Below are positions 16,146 to 24,967 of a stretch of 64,000 nt of DNA, one piece after another. The stretch comes from Streptomyces sp. SDr-06 (lineage in GTDB: Bacteria; Actinomycetota; Actinomycetes; Streptomycetales; Streptomycetaceae), in NCBI RefSeq assembly GCF_003324565.1, contig NZ_QOLA01000002.1, positions 310,001 through 374,000 on the forward strand, written 5' to 3'. Every line of letters starts with the position of its first letter. Within the stretch, counting starts at the first letter, position 1. The notes below the pieces were generated by a model. The model saw nothing but the letters and a program-made list of their open reading frames with translations, was not told the DNA's origin and ran no database searches. Position numbers and translations under genes: made by a program.

Positions 16146-16998
16146 GAACCGCCTTCTGCCCCTCGACCCTCGTAGCCCCCACGGACTTCCGGAACCCTAC
16201 CGGGGCGAAGAAGAACACGAGCGTGGGGATCAGGTACAGGGCCCAGACCACGACCTGGACGACGGTCGGGTCGGGCTGGAAGTTGAAGACGCCCTTGAGG
16301 AGCGTGCCGTACCAGCTGTCCGGCGGGACGGCCGAACTGATGTCGAACGCGCGGGAGTTGATGCCCGGGAGGAAGTCGGCCTCCTGGAGGTCGTGCACGC
16401 CGTAGGCGAGGACGCCGGCCGCGACGACCACCAGCATCCCGCCGGTCCACGTGAAGAACTTCGCCAGGTTGATCTTCAGGGCGCCGCGGTAGAACAGCCA
16501 GCCGAGGAACACCGCGGTGGCGAGGCCGAGCAGGGCGCCGATCATCGGCTGGAAGGTGCCGTTCTCGGAACCGGCCGCGTGCACCGAGGTCCACACGAAC
16601 AGCGCGGTCTCCAGGCCCTCCCGGCCGACCGCGAGGAACGCCGTGGCCACCAGCGCGCCGGTGCCCATCCGCAGGGCCGAGTCGAGCTTGCCCTGGAGCT
16701 CGGTCTTCAGGTGCCGCGCGGTGCGCCGCATCCAGAACACCATCCAGGTGACCAGGCCGACGGCGATGATCGACAGCGAACCGCCGAGCGCCTCCTGGGC
16801 CTTGAAGGTCATCTCCTGGGACCCGAACTCCAGCCCCGCGCCGAACGCGAACGCCACGCCGACGGCCACCGCCACGCCGATCCACACCGGCTTGAGGGCG
16901 TCCCGACGGCCGGTCTTCACCAGGTACGCGACCAGGATGCACACGACCAGGCTGGCTTCGAGCCCCTCGCGCAGGCCGATCAGATAGTTGGCGAACAT
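16024..16998 (-). CDS. efeU: EfeU, FTR1-family high-affinity iron permease
   Basis: The 324-residue protein has seven predicted membrane segments and two REGLE iron-binding motifs (residues 10-14 and 126-130), the hallmark of FTR1/EfeU permeases that move ferric iron across the membrane after oxidation. The C-terminal tail (about 290-324) is hydrophilic and is the part that overlaps the next gene. Gene order EfeO, EfeB, EfeU on the minus strand is the classical tripartite system. The ATG has GAGGAAG just upstream and lies 9 bp after the efeB stop. Confidence 0.93.
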   Translation of the reverse strand: MFANYLIGLREGLEASLVVCILVAYLVKTGRRDALKPVWIGVAVAVGVAFAFGAGLEFGSQEMTFKAQEALGGSLSIIAVGLVTWMVFWMRRTARHLKTELQGKLDSALRMGTGALVATAFLAVGREGLETALFVWTSVHAAGSENGTFQPMIGALLGLATAVFLGWLFYRGALKINLAKFFTWTGGMLVVVAAGVLAYGVHDLQEADFLPGINSRAFDISSAVPPDSWYGTLLKGVFNFQPDPTVVQVVVWALYLIPTLVFFFAPVGFRKSVGATRVEGQKAVHEQGESADGGARDGDRTDGDRERLRDGARGAGSRTVGDEG

Positions 16999-17007
16999 GT
17001 CTTCCTC

Positions 17008-18270
17008 TCAGCCGAAGAGTCCCCGGCCCCACCAGTCGTCCTTGTCCCGGACGCCCGGCGGGACCGCGAAAATCGCCGAACCCACGTGCTGGATGTATTC
17101 GTTGAGCGCGTCGTGGCGGGCCAGACTGCGCTGGAGCGGCAGGAAGCCCTTGCGCACGTCCCGCTGGTAGGCCAGGAAGAACAGGCCCGCGTCCAGGCGG
17201 CCGAGGCCGTCCGTGCCGTCCGTGAAGGAGTAGCCGCGGCGCAGGATGCGTACGCCGTTGTTGGAGTCGGGGTGCGCGAGGCGGACGTGGGCGGTCGGCT
17301 TCATCGCCTTCAGGAAGGGCTCGTCGCGCTCCTTGGCCTTGCCGACCGGGGCGCCCTCGCCCTTGTCGCGGCCGAACACGTCCTCCTGCTCCTGGAGCGA
17401 GGTGCGGTCCCAGGTCTCGATGTGCATCCGGATGCGGCGGGCCACCAGGTAGGAGCCGCCGGTCATCCAGTCGGCGCCGTCCTTGGCGCCGACCCACACA
17501 TGCTCGTCGAGGGCCTTGTCGTCGGTGCCCGAGACGTTCCGGGTGCCGTCCTTGAAGCCCATCATGTTGCGCGGGGTCTGCGCGTCCGGCGTCGTCGAGG
17601 ACGTCTTGCCGAAGCCGAGCTGCGACCAGCGGATGGCGACCTTGCCCATGCCGATGCGGGCCAGGTTGCGGATCGCGTGCACCGCGACCTGCGGGTCGTC
17701 CGCGCAGGCCTGCACGCACAGGTCGCCGCCGCTGCGCGCCGGGTCGAGGTTGTCGCCGGGGAACTGCTCGATGTCGACCAGGGCCTCGGGCCGCCGGGCC
17801 TCCAGGCCGAAGCGGTCCTTGGCGAAGAGCGAGGGGCCCACGCCGAAGGTGAGGGTGAGCCGGGACGGCTTGAGTCCGAGCGCCTCGCCGGTGTCGTCCG
17901 GCGGTGCCTCGGCGAGACCGCCGTAGGCGCCCTCGCCGACCGGCTTGCCCTCGGTCATCGCGGCGGCGGCCGCCGTCCAGTCCTTGAGGAGCCGGACGAG
18001 TTCGGCCCGGTCCTTGGTCGTCACGTCGAACGCGGCGAAGTGCAGCCGGTCCTGGACGGCGGTGGCGATGCCGGCCTGGTGGGCGCCGTGGAAGGGCACG
18101 GCCGCCCCCGAGTCGGCGGCGGGCACCGCGTCGCTCCCGCCGCCCTTGACGACGGCGACGGTGCCGCCGGCCACGGCCGCGCCCAGCGCGAGCCCCGCTC
18201 CGCCCCAGCCGAGCAGCGCGCGGCGCGAGGGGGCCCGGCCGGGCTCGGTGACCTCGGTCGTTTCGCTCAT
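17008..18270 (-). CDS. efeB: EfeB, Tat-exported DyP-type heme peroxidase (deferrochelatase)
   Basis: The 420-residue protein begins with a twin-arginine signal (SRRALLGWGGAGLALGAAVA). It has the DyP motif GFKDGTRN with the distal catalytic Asp, and late HLxxR-type elements such as RRGYSFTDG. It would act outside the membrane, oxidising ferrous iron and possibly taking iron from heme. It lies between efeO and efeU, 26 bp after the efeO stop, with an AGGAGG-like site before the ATG. Confidence 0.93.
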   Translation of the reverse strand: MSETTEVTEPGRAPSRRALLGWGGAGLALGAAVAGGTVAVVKGGGSDAVPAADSGAAVPFHGAHQAGIATAVQDRLHFAAFDVTTKDRAELVRLLKDWTAAAAAMTEGKPVGEGAYGGLAEAPPDDTGEALGLKPSRLTLTFGVGPSLFAKDRFGLEARRPEALVDIEQFPGDNLDPARSGGDLCVQACADDPQVAVHAIRNLARIGMGKVAIRWSQLGFGKTSSTTPDAQTPRNMMGFKDGTRNVSGTDDKALDEHVWVGAKDGADWMTGGSYLVARRIRMHIETWDRTSLQEQEDVFGRDKGEGAPVGKAKERDEPFLKAMKPTAHVRLAHPDSNNGVRILRRGYSFTDGTDGLGRLDAGLFFLAYQRDVRKGFLPLQRSLARHDALNEYIQHVGSAIFAVPPGVRDKDDWWGRGLFG

Positions 18271-18296
18271 GACGGATCTCCTCCTGGCTCCGGCCG

Positions 18297-19442
18297 TTAC
18301 TTCGTGACCGCGGCGGCGAGCTTCGACAGCGGCTCGGCGAGCGCGTTCACCGTGTCGGAGAGCTGCTTGCGGTCGCCGGCGCCGACCTTGTCGTACGCGG
18401 TGAAGTCGTAGGAGTTCTTGTCCGCGCGGTACTTGTCGAGCAGCGTGTTCAGGGCCGCGAACTGCTTGTCCAGCTCGGTGGCCAGCGCCGGGTCGTTCTT
18501 CGCGGCGACCGGCTTGAGCAGCTCGTACGCCTTCTGCGCGCCCTCGACGTTGCCCTTGAAGTCGGACAGGTCGGTGTGGCTGTAGCGGTCCTCCTCACCG
18601 GTGATCTTCCCGGTGGCGACCTCGTCGAGGAGCTCCTTGGCGCCGTTGGCCATCGAGGTCGGGGTGATCTCGGCGGTGCCGACCCGCTTCTGCCAGTCGG
18701 CCAGGTCCTTGTCCAGCTCGGTGGCGAGATCCTTCTCGTCCTGGCCGATCTTCCCGTCGGTCCAGAGCGACTTCTCCAGGCGGTGCCAGCCGGTCCACTT
18801 CTGGCCCTTCTCCAGGCCGTCCTCGCGGGTGTCGGTCTTCGGGTCGATGTCGCCGAAGGACTCCGCGACCGGCTCGGTGCGCTCCCAGCCCAGGCGCGAG
18901 GGCGCGAACGCCTTCTTGGCCGCCTCCAGGTCGCCGGCCCGCACCGCGTCGGTGAAGACCTTGACCTTGGGCAGCGTCTCGTCGGCCTGCTCCTGCGCGT
19001 ACTTGCGGTACTCGGCGACGGCCGCGTCGAGTCGCGGGTTGCGCTGGGCGGCGGTGCCGCCGGTGACGGTGACCTTCTGGCGGATGCCGTCGCCCTTCAT
19101 GCCCGGCTTGCAGGCGACCTCGTACGAACCGGCCTTGACCTCGGCGGTCAGCTGCTGCTTGAGGCCGGGGCCGATGTTCTCGCGCTCGGCGACGATGCGG
19201 TCGTCGGGGAAGAGGAGGTAGACCTCGGTGACCTTGGAGCCCTTGTTCTCGATGTCGAACTTGACGTGCCCGGCGGGGAACTCGGTCTTCGACAGCTTGC
19301 AGGAGTTGTCGGTGGCGGTCACCTGGACCGCGTCCCCGGCGCCGCCGGACTTGGCGTCGCTCTTCTCGGCGCAGCCCGTGACGGCGGTCAGGGCCGCCAC
19401 GGCAGCGGCGGCGGTGACTACGGAGGTACGGACGGGTCGCAT
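18297..19442 (-). CDS. efeO: EfeO, iron-uptake lipoprotein with cupredoxin and M75 domains
   Basis: The 381-residue protein has a lipoprotein signal with AVTGC (Cys24). An N-terminal cupredoxin-like domain follows (about 35-125, containing TDNSCKLSKTEFPAG). The C-terminal M75/imelysin-like helical domain has the metal-binding HxxE in GWHRLEKSLW (about residue 223). EfeO binds extracytoplasmic iron and passes it to EfeB/EfeU. It is first in the operon and lies directly behind an iron box. Confidence 0.93.
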   Translation of the reverse strand: MRPVRTSVVTAAAAVAALTAVTGCAEKSDAKSGGAGDAVQVTATDNSCKLSKTEFPAGHVKFDIENKGSKVTEVYLLFPDDRIVAERENIGPGLKQQLTAEVKAGSYEVACKPGMKGDGIRQKVTVTGGTAAQRNPRLDAAVAEYRKYAQEQADETLPKVKVFTDAVRAGDLEAAKKAFAPSRLGWERTEPVAESFGDIDPKTDTREDGLEKGQKWTGWHRLEKSLWTDGKIGQDEKDLATELDKDLADWQKRVGTAEITPTSMANGAKELLDEVATGKITGEEDRYSHTDLSDFKGNVEGAQKAYELLKPVAAKNDPALATELDKQFAALNTLLDKYRADKNSYDFTAYDKVGAGDRKQLSDTVNALAEPLSKLAAAVTK

Positions 19443-19479
19443 GCGGGCTCCACGCTGGGTCAGGGTCGAACGGGTCGAC

Positions 19480-19498
19480 TGAGGCGAACCTAACTTAA
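19480..19498 (-). promoter_or_regulatory. Iron box (IdeR/DmdR-like operator) of the efe operon
   Basis: Read on the minus strand the 19-mer TTAAGTTAGGTTCGCCTCA matches the actinobacterial IdeR/DmdR consensus TTAGGTTAGGCTAACCTAA at 14 of 19 positions by eye. It lies 38-56 bp upstream of the efeO ATG, where an iron-bound repressor would block transcription. A further AACCGAGCCTTACCT stretch beside it may extend the site. Confidence 0.7.
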
Positions 19499-19633
19499 CC
19501 GAGCCTTACCTCACCGATGCCCGCGGGGCGCGTGATTCAGCTCTCACCGGTCACGGCCGGATCACGGATCGTGCCGGGCGGGGGCCGCACCCCGGCCCGG
19601 AGTCGCGGCCCGGTCTGCTGCTTCAATGCGTGC

Positions 19634-20338
19634 GTGAGTGAACTCGACGTACTGATCGACGTGCTCCGGGTCTTCTGCGGACCCGACGGCGGGCACGGCA
19701 ACGCCCTCGGAGTGGTGCGCGAAGGAGCGGCCGTGCCCGACGGGGCGGCCCGGCAGGAGCTCGCGCGTCAACTCGGCTTCAGCGAGACCGTGTTCGTGGA
19801 CGACCCCGAGCGCGGCGCCGTCGAGATCTACACCCCCGGGCTGCGCCTTCCGTTCGCCGGGCACCCCCTGGTCGGCACCTCCTGGCTGCTCGACCTGGAC
19901 GTCCTCGAACTGCCGGTGGGGGACGTCTTCGCCCGCCAGGACGGCGAGTTCAGCTGGATCACCGCACGCGCCGCGTGGGCGCCGCCGCGCACCCTGCGGC
20001 AGTACGCCTCGGCCGCCGAGGTCGAGGCGCTCGCGGTCCCGGAGCCGGGGGAGTGGGTGTACGCGTGGGCCTGGGAGGACGAGGCGGCCGGGCGGGTGCG
20101 GGCGCGCGGCTTCCCCGGGCGCGGCGACGGCATCGACGAGGACGAGGCCACCGGAGCCGCCGCCCTGCTGCTCACCCACCGGCTGGGCCGGGCCCTGAAC
20201 ATCACCCAGGGCGCGGGCTCCCAGCTCCTGACGGCACCCGGCCCGGACGACACGATCGAGCTCGGGGGCAGGGTGCGGCTGGAGCGCAGCCTGACCCGGG
20301 GCGGCCGCCCGGACCTCACGGGCGGCGTCAGGCGCTGA
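19634..20338 (+). CDS. Short PhzF-family protein
   Basis: The 234-residue protein keeps the PhzF landmarks: VFCGPDGGHGNALGVV, GFSETVFVDD with the catalytic-type Glu, LPFAGHPLVGTSW and EDEATGAAALLLTH. It is about 60 residues shorter than the other PhzF protein in this window, mainly between the two half-domains. Substrate is unknown. The GTG at 19634 (VSELDVLIDVLRVF) is taken as start; the frame is open upstream but lacks homology. Its end overlaps the convergent heme oxygenase gene by 11 bp. Confidence 0.8.
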   Translation: MSELDVLIDVLRVFCGPDGGHGNALGVVREGAAVPDGAARQELARQLGFSETVFVDDPERGAVEIYTPGLRLPFAGHPLVGTSWLLDLDVLELPVGDVFARQDGEFSWITARAAWAPPRTLRQYASAAEVEALAVPEPGEWVYAWAWEDEAAGRVRARGFPGRGDGIDEDEATGAAALLLTHRLGRALNITQGAGSQLLTAPGPDDTIELGGRVRLERSLTRGGRPDLTGGVRR

Positions 20339-20987
20339 GCGGGAACTCCCGGCCCAGCTCCCTGAACACGGCCGTGTTCAGGGCGAAGGCGCGCTTGCAC
20401 TCGTCGACGATCCGCTGCTTCTCCAGGTCGTCCGCGCGCACCCCGTCGAGCAGGTCGCGGTAACTCCGCTTGAACGCGGCCGGGTTGGGGATCTGCTCGA
20501 AGACGTAGAACCGGACGCCGTCGCCCTTGCGCGCGAAGCCCCAGGTGCGCTCCGCCTTGTCGCGGATGATCTGGCCGCCCGACAGGTCGCCCAGATAGCG
20601 CGTGTAGTGGTGCGCCACATATCCGGCGGGCCAGGTGCGCGCGCACTCGGTGACGCGGGCGGTGTACGCGGCCGTCGAGGGCAGCGGGGTGGTGGCCCGC
20701 CGCCAGCCGGCGCCGCGCAGATGGGCCAGGTCGCGCTCCAGCGCGGCGGTCCGCATAAGCTCCGGCCGGATGAACGGCCCCGCCACCGGGTCCTGGGCGA
20801 GCGCGGGGGCCGCCTCCTCCAGGGCCCGGTAGACGAACCAGAGCTGCTCGGTGTAGCGGGCGTACGCGTCGACCCCGAGCCGGCCGCCGAGCAGGTCGCC
20901 CATGAACGTCGTCGTCTCCGCCTCCGTGTGCTGCTCGTGCGAGGCAGTGCGGATGAGGGTGGAGAACGGCGTGGTCGCGGTCGTCAA
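20328..20987 (-). CDS. Heme oxygenase (biliverdin-producing)
   Basis: The 219-residue protein matches HmuO/HO-1-type oxygenases. The N-terminal HEQHTEAETTTFM carries the proximal heme His (His20), YVAHHYTRYLGDLSGGQII holds the GDLSGGQ distal-helix glycines, and FYVFEQIPNPAAFK is conserved. It opens heme to biliverdin, CO and Fe2+. A near-palindromic iron box lies 47-65 bp upstream of the ATG, which fits iron-repressed heme-iron scavenging together with the neighbouring efe operon. Confidence 0.93.
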   Translation of the reverse strand: MTTATTPFSTLIRTASHEQHTEAETTTFMGDLLGGRLGVDAYARYTEQLWFVYRALEEAAPALAQDPVAGPFIRPELMRTAALERDLAHLRGAGWRRATTPLPSTAAYTARVTECARTWPAGYVAHHYTRYLGDLSGGQIIRDKAERTWGFARKGDGVRFYVFEQIPNPAAFKRSYRDLLDGVRADDLEKQRIVDECKRAFALNTAVFRELGREFPLSA

Positions 20988-21033
20988 GGCGTGCCTCCGG
21001 GGACCGAGGGGTGCGGGAACCAGCGGGATCGTC

Positions 21034-21052
21034 TCAACTTAGGCTTACCTAA
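21034..21052 (-). promoter_or_regulatory. Iron box of the heme oxygenase gene
   Basis: The core TTAGGCTTACCTAA (21039-21052) matches the IdeR/DmdR consensus; 15 of 19 positions agree over the 19-bp window by eye. It lies directly upstream of the heme oxygenase ATG. Confidence 0.8.
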
Positions 21053-21143
21053 GTCAACTGGTTCCCGACGTCCTGTCGGTAAAAACGGTACCCGCTGTGC
21101 CCCGGCGGGACACGTGGTCCGGGAAAACGCCGCCCGGGCGGGG

Positions 21144-22013
21144 TCACGGCAGGGTGAGGATCTCCGCGCCCGTCTCCGTGACCACCAGCGTGTGCTCGAA
21201 CTGGGCCGTGCGCCTGCGGTCCTTGGTGACGACCGTCCAGCCGTCCTCCCACATGTCGTACTCGTGGGTGCCCAGGGTCAGCATCGGCTCGATCGTGAAG
21301 GTCATCCCCGGCTTGATCACGGTGGTCGCGTGCGGGGCGTCGTAGTGCGGCACGATCAGGCCGGAGTGGAAGGCCGTGCTGATCCCGTGCCCCGTGAAGT
21401 CCCGGACGACGCCGTAGCCGAAGCGCTTGGCGTACGACTCGATGACCCGGCCGATGATGTTGATCTGGCGGCCCGGGCGGACCGCCTTGATCGCGCGGTT
21501 CAGGGACTCCCGGGTCCGCTCGACGAGCAGCTTCGACTCCTCGTCGACGTCGCCGCAGAAGTAGGTGGCGTTGTTGTCGCCGTGCACGCCGCCGATGTAC
21601 GCCGTGACGTCCAGGTTCACGATGTCGCCGTCCTTGAGGACGGTCGAGTCGGGGATGCCGTGGCAGATGACCTCGTTGACCGAGGAGCACAGCGACTTGG
21701 GGAAGCCGCGGTAGCCGAGCGTCGAGGGATAGGCGCCGTGGTCGCACATGAACTCGTGGGCGACCCGGTCGAGCTCGTCCGTGGTCACCCCCGGCGCGAT
21801 GTGCTTGGCCGCCTCCTCCATCGCCTGCGCCGCGATCCGCCCCGCGGTCCGCATCAGCTCGATGGTTTCGGCGGACTGCACCTCGGGGCCGGTGTACGGC
21901 GTGGGCATGGGCTTCCCGACGTACTCGGGACGCGGGATACGACCCGGTACGGAACGGGGCGGAGAGATCTCCCCGGGCACGAGCAGGGACTGCGACTTCG
22001 GCTGGCCAGACAT
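21144..22013 (-). CDS. map: Type I methionine aminopeptidase
   Basis: The 289-residue pita-bread metallopeptidase removes N-terminal Met from new proteins. Conserved segments include ICHGIP (His), DIVNLDV and HGDNNATYF (two metal Asp), GHGI (His), FTIEPML (Glu) and QFEHTL (Glu). The N-terminal 40 residues are an actinobacterial extension. The ATG at 22013 is chosen because TAGACT lies 7 nt upstream, giving a leaderless mRNA; upstream in-frame codons have no support. Confidence 0.93.
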   Translation of the reverse strand: MSGQPKSQSLLVPGEISPPRSVPGRIPRPEYVGKPMPTPYTGPEVQSAETIELMRTAGRIAAQAMEEAAKHIAPGVTTDELDRVAHEFMCDHGAYPSTLGYRGFPKSLCSSVNEVICHGIPDSTVLKDGDIVNLDVTAYIGGVHGDNNATYFCGDVDEESKLLVERTRESLNRAIKAVRPGRQINIIGRVIESYAKRFGYGVVRDFTGHGISTAFHSGLIVPHYDAPHATTVIKPGMTFTIEPMLTLGTHEYDMWEDGWTVVTKDRRRTAQFEHTLVVTETGAEILTLP

Positions 22014-22020
22014 GCCGGCG

Positions 22021-22026
22021 AGTCTA
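22021..22026 (-). promoter_or_regulatory. -10 (TAGACT) of a leaderless map transcript
   Basis: TAGACT on the minus strand is separated from the map ATG by 7 nt and no Shine-Dalgarno sequence is present. Confidence 0.55.
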
Positions 22027-22089
22027 TCGAGCGGGTGTGGGGCAGCATGGCCTTGAGGCCCCGGCCATCGTCCCAGGGAAGAGGCACAC

Positions 22090-22320
22090 ATGGCTCTGTT
22101 CAAGAAGCGCACGGTCGGCAAACCGGGTGAGTGGTTCTACTGCCTGGTCCACCACAAGGTCGAGGAGGGCCCCGAGTGCCCGGCCAAGGACCGCTTCGGC
22201 CCGTACGCGACCCGCGAGGAGGCCGAGCACGCGATGCAGAACGCGCAGGAGCGGAACCTGGAGTGGGAGAACGACCCCAAGTGGCACGACAAGTCCGCCC
22301 GCGCGGACGGCGAGGACTGA
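22090..22320 (+). CDS. Small conserved hypothetical protein
   Basis: The 76-residue hydrophilic product ([22 protein letters not shown]...) has a compact alpha/beta core and an acidic tail with WENDPKWHD. The segment [21 protein letters not shown] is reminiscent of SPOR-like strands but is too short for assignment. It is divergent from map, with GGAAGAGG before the ATG. Function unknown. Confidence 0.75.
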   Translation: MALFKKRTVGKPGEWFYCLVHHKVEEGPECPAKDRFGPYATREEAEHAMQNAQERNLEWENDPKWHDKSARADGED

Positions 22321-22341
22321 GCGGCGGCCGGTCCCGGGCGG

Positions 22342-22944
22342 CTACCAGCGGCCCGGCGGCGGCGCCGTCAGCTGGTCGGCGAGCCGGCCGAGCCGGTCGC
22401 GGAAGCGGCGCGGGCCGCGCTGCGGGGGCAGGGTGTTCTCGCCCGCCGCGGCGCTGACCAGGTGCTGCACGGTGTCCAGGTCGAGCTCCGCGTCCGGCGG
22501 CACCGTCAGCGACTCGTGGACCAGGCCCCGCACCTCGCGGTCGCCGCCGTCCAGGGCGAGCACCGTGGCCCCCGCCCGGCGCGCGTCGTGGACGCGTTCG
22601 AGCAGGCCGTCGGCGGGCCGCTCCGGCGCCACCACGAGCAGGGTCTCGCCGCGCCGCGCCGCCTCCAGGCGGCCGAGCCCGACCGACAGGTGCGGCGGCC
22701 CGCCCGGCTCGGTGCGGTGCCGCACCAGGGTCGGGCTCAGCTCCGGCAGCCCCGACCAGGCCGCCTCGTCGGTGAGGTGGGCGGCCAGGTGCCACGGCTC
22801 GTAGCGCTCGGTGCCGACCAGGAGCAGCCCCCCGCCGTGCGGCACGACGGAGGAGCGCAGCACCCCCGCGAAACGGCGGGTGGCCCGCAGCCACTCCGTC
22901 CCGGCGAGCACTTCCCGCAGCAGTGCGACCCGTACGGCATCCAT
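22342..22944 (-). CDS. Conserved hypothetical protein (Rossmann-like)
   Basis: About 200 residues without a recognised family. Two half-domains can be seen: VVPHGGGLLLVGTERYEPWHLAAHL, and ETLLVVAPE followed by ATVLALDGGDREVRGLVHESLTVPP. The second looks like the end of a SIS-like alternating alpha/beta fold in which HESLTVPP would be the last strand. The ATG at 22944 (MDAVRVALLREVLAG) is preferred. It is divergent from the F420 reductase gene. Confidence 0.7.
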   Translation of the reverse strand: MDAVRVALLREVLAGTEWLRATRRFAGVLRSSVVPHGGGLLLVGTERYEPWHLAAHLTDEAAWSGLPELSPTLVRHRTEPGGPPHLSVGLGRLEAARRGETLLVVAPERPADGLLERVHDARRAGATVLALDGGDREVRGLVHESLTVPPDAELDLDTVQHLVSAAAGENTLPPQRGPRRFRDRLGRLADQLTAPPPGRW

Positions 22945-23025
22945 GCCCGCAGGGTGCCCCACGGCGCGCCGGGCCGGGGGCGGAACCGGGCTTCGTCATC
23001 CGAACGAAGGCCCGCTACGGCCGAG

Positions 23026-23031
23026 TAAGGT
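23026..23031 (+). promoter_or_regulatory. -10 (TAAGGT) of a leaderless npdG-like transcript
   Basis: TAAGGT is followed by 6 nt and the ATG at 23038; no ribosome site precedes the start. Confidence 0.5.
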
Positions 23032-23037
23032 CGGCCC

Positions 23038-23751
23038 ATGACTTCCACTGACAACGCCGGTACCGCCGCCAAGCCCGCCGCGAAGGATCCCCGGGAGCTT
23101 CCGGACGTCTCCGGCCTCGTGGTCGGCGTGCTCGGCGGCACCGGGGACCAGGGCCGCGGCCTCGCCTACCGGCTCGCCCGGGCGGGCCAGAAGGTGATCA
23201 TCGGCTCGCGGGCCGCCGAGCGGGCCCGGACCGCCGCCGACGAGCTCGGCCTCGGCGTCGAGGGCGCCGACAACGCCGAGTGCGCGCGGCGCAGCGACAT
23301 CGTGATCGTGGCGGTGCCGTGGGACGGCCACGCCAGGACGCTGGAGTCGCTGCGCGAGGAGCTGGCCGGAAAGCTCGTCGTCGACTGCGTCAACCCGCTC
23401 GGCTTCGACAAGCAAGGCGCCTACGCCCTCAAGCCCGAGGAGGGCAGCGCCGCCCAGCAGGCCGCCGCCCTGCTGCCGGACTCCCGGGTGACGGCGGCCT
23501 TCCACCACCTGTCGGCGGTGCTGCTCCAGGACGCCTCGGTCGAGGAGATCGACACGGACGTGATGGTGCTCGGCGAGGCCCGCGCCGACACCGACCTCGT
23601 CCAGGCCCTGGCCGGGCGCATCCCCGGCATGCGGGGCGTCTTCGCCGGGCGGCTGCGCAATGCTCACCAGGTGGAGTCGCTCGTCGCCAACCTCATCTCG
23701 GTGAACCGTCGCTACAAGGCACACGCGGGGCTGCGCGTCACCGACGTCTGA
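23038..23751 (+). CDS. npdG: NADPH-dependent F420 reductase
   Basis: The 237-residue Rossmann protein has VVGVLGGTGDQGRGLAYRLARAG (GGTGxxG, about residues 29-51) and IIGSRAAERA for NADP phosphate recognition. IVAVPWDGH, DCVNPLGFD and AAFHHLSAVLL, typical of F420-dependent NADP reductase (Fno/NpdG), follow. It exchanges hydride between NADPH and cofactor F420. Length is normal for the family. The 113-bp gap to the next small gene holds nothing notable. Confidence 0.92.
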   Translation: MTSTDNAGTAAKPAAKDPRELPDVSGLVVGVLGGTGDQGRGLAYRLARAGQKVIIGSRAAERARTAADELGLGVEGADNAECARRSDIVIVAVPWDGHARTLESLREELAGKLVVDCVNPLGFDKQGAYALKPEEGSAAQQAAALLPDSRVTAAFHHLSAVLLQDASVEEIDTDVMVLGEARADTDLVQALAGRIPGMRGVFAGRLRNAHQVESLVANLISVNRRYKAHAGLRVTDV

Positions 23752-23864
23752 GGACGCCGGGGCATGGTGGACACTGGACGGGCGGGCGCCGCGGCGCCCG
23801 CCCGTCCGCACCCGTGCGGCATCAGCACCGAAGCAGCCGAAGTACCCGACAGGAGCCGACCTCC

Positions 23865-24041
23865 ATGCCCCGCCTCGCTCTGTACGCCCTCGTCGTCTGT
23901 GTCCTCGCCGTCGTCGCGGCCGTGGTCTCCTTCGTCCAGGGCAGCTGGCTCGGAATCGTCTGGGTGCTGCTCGTCGGGCTCTCGTCCAACATGACCTGGT
24001 ACTACCTGCGCAGGGGCCGCGCCGCTAGCCCTGCGGAGTGA
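23865..24041 (+). CDS. Small two-pass membrane protein
   Basis: The 58-residue product MPRLALYALVV... is almost wholly two membrane helices (about 4-25 and 28-48) with a basic RRGRAAS tail. ACAGGAG lies about 10 nt before the ATG. Its last 17 bp overlap the end of the convergent M50 peptidase gene. Function unknown. Confidence 0.6.
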   Translation: MPRLALYALVVCVLAVVAAVVSFVQGSWLGIVWVLLVGLSSNMTWYYLRRGRAASPAE

Positions 24042-24828
24042 GCGAGAGGCTCGGCAGGTCCGGCCAGAACTGGTAGAGGCTGCGGCCGGTGGCCGCGTCC
24101 ACGTCGGACACCCCGAGCGCGTCCAGGAGCGCGTAGACCAGCCGGAAGAACTCCTGGTTGACCTGGGGGACCCAGAGCAGCGCGAACACCGCGAGCAGGC
24201 CGATCTGCGCGAACGGCTCGACCTGGCGCCGCGCCGAGTGCGACAGCCACGGCTCGATGATCCCGTACCCGTCCAGACCCGGCACCGGCAGGAAGTTCAG
24301 GAGCGCCGCCGTCACCTGGAGCAGGGCGAGGAACGCCAGCGCGTGGCGGAAGTCGTCGGGCACCCCGTCGAGCGCGTGCAGCCAGAACGGGGCCGTGCAC
24401 ACGATCGCGAACAGGACGTTCGTGAGCGGGCCCGCCGCCGAGATCAGGCTGTGCTTCCAGCGGCCCCGGATCCGGCCCCGCTCGATGAAGACGGCGCCGC
24501 CGGGCAGGCCGATGCCGCCCAGGATCACGAAGATCACCGGCAGCACGATCGACAGCAGCGCGTGGGTGTACTTCAGCGGGTTCAGCGTGAGGTAGCCCTT
24601 GGCGCCGACCGTGATGTCCCCGCCGTGCAGCGCGGTGCGGGCGTGCGCGTACTCGTGCAGGCACAGCGAGACGACCCAGGCGGACGTCACGAACAGGAAC
24701 ACGGCGAGGCCGCGCGACGAGGCGTAACCCGTCCACACCGCCCACCCGGAGACCGCCATCACGGCGACGATCCCGAGGAAGACCGGGCTGATCCGCCGGT
24801 CGTGGTGGCGGGAGGTCGCTGTGGCCAT
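24025..24828 (-). CDS. Site-2 protease family (M50) membrane metallopeptidase
   Basis: The 267-residue protein has about six membrane segments, the zinc motif HEYAH (about residues 58-62) in LCLHEYAHARTALHGG, and the second motif NFLPVPGLDG with the third zinc ligand Asp. It would cleave substrates within the membrane (S2P/SpoIVFB-like rhomboid-unrelated group). No PDZ domain is present. The ATG at 24828 is preferred; an upstream in-frame ATG at 24909 lacks support. It is divergent from the SARP gene. Confidence 0.88.
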   Translation of the reverse strand: MATATSRHHDRRISPVFLGIVAVMAVSGWAVWTGYASSRGLAVFLFVTSAWVVSLCLHEYAHARTALHGGDITVGAKGYLTLNPLKYTHALLSIVLPVIFVILGGIGLPGGAVFIERGRIRGRWKHSLISAAGPLTNVLFAIVCTAPFWLHALDGVPDDFRHALAFLALLQVTAALLNFLPVPGLDGYGIIEPWLSHSARRQVEPFAQIGLLAVFALLWVPQVNQEFFRLVYALLDALGVSDVDAATGRSLYQFWPDLPSLSLTPQG

Positions 24829-24967
24829 GCCGTGGGCTCCAGTGCTGGTGGGACGGTCGTACGGGACGCGCCCGACCGTACAGGGGCTGAGCGTCAAACG
24901 TCTCGGCAACCGGCGGGAGTTCCGGGCCGCGGGCCCCGGCCCGCGCCGCGTCGATGAGAATGGGGGC

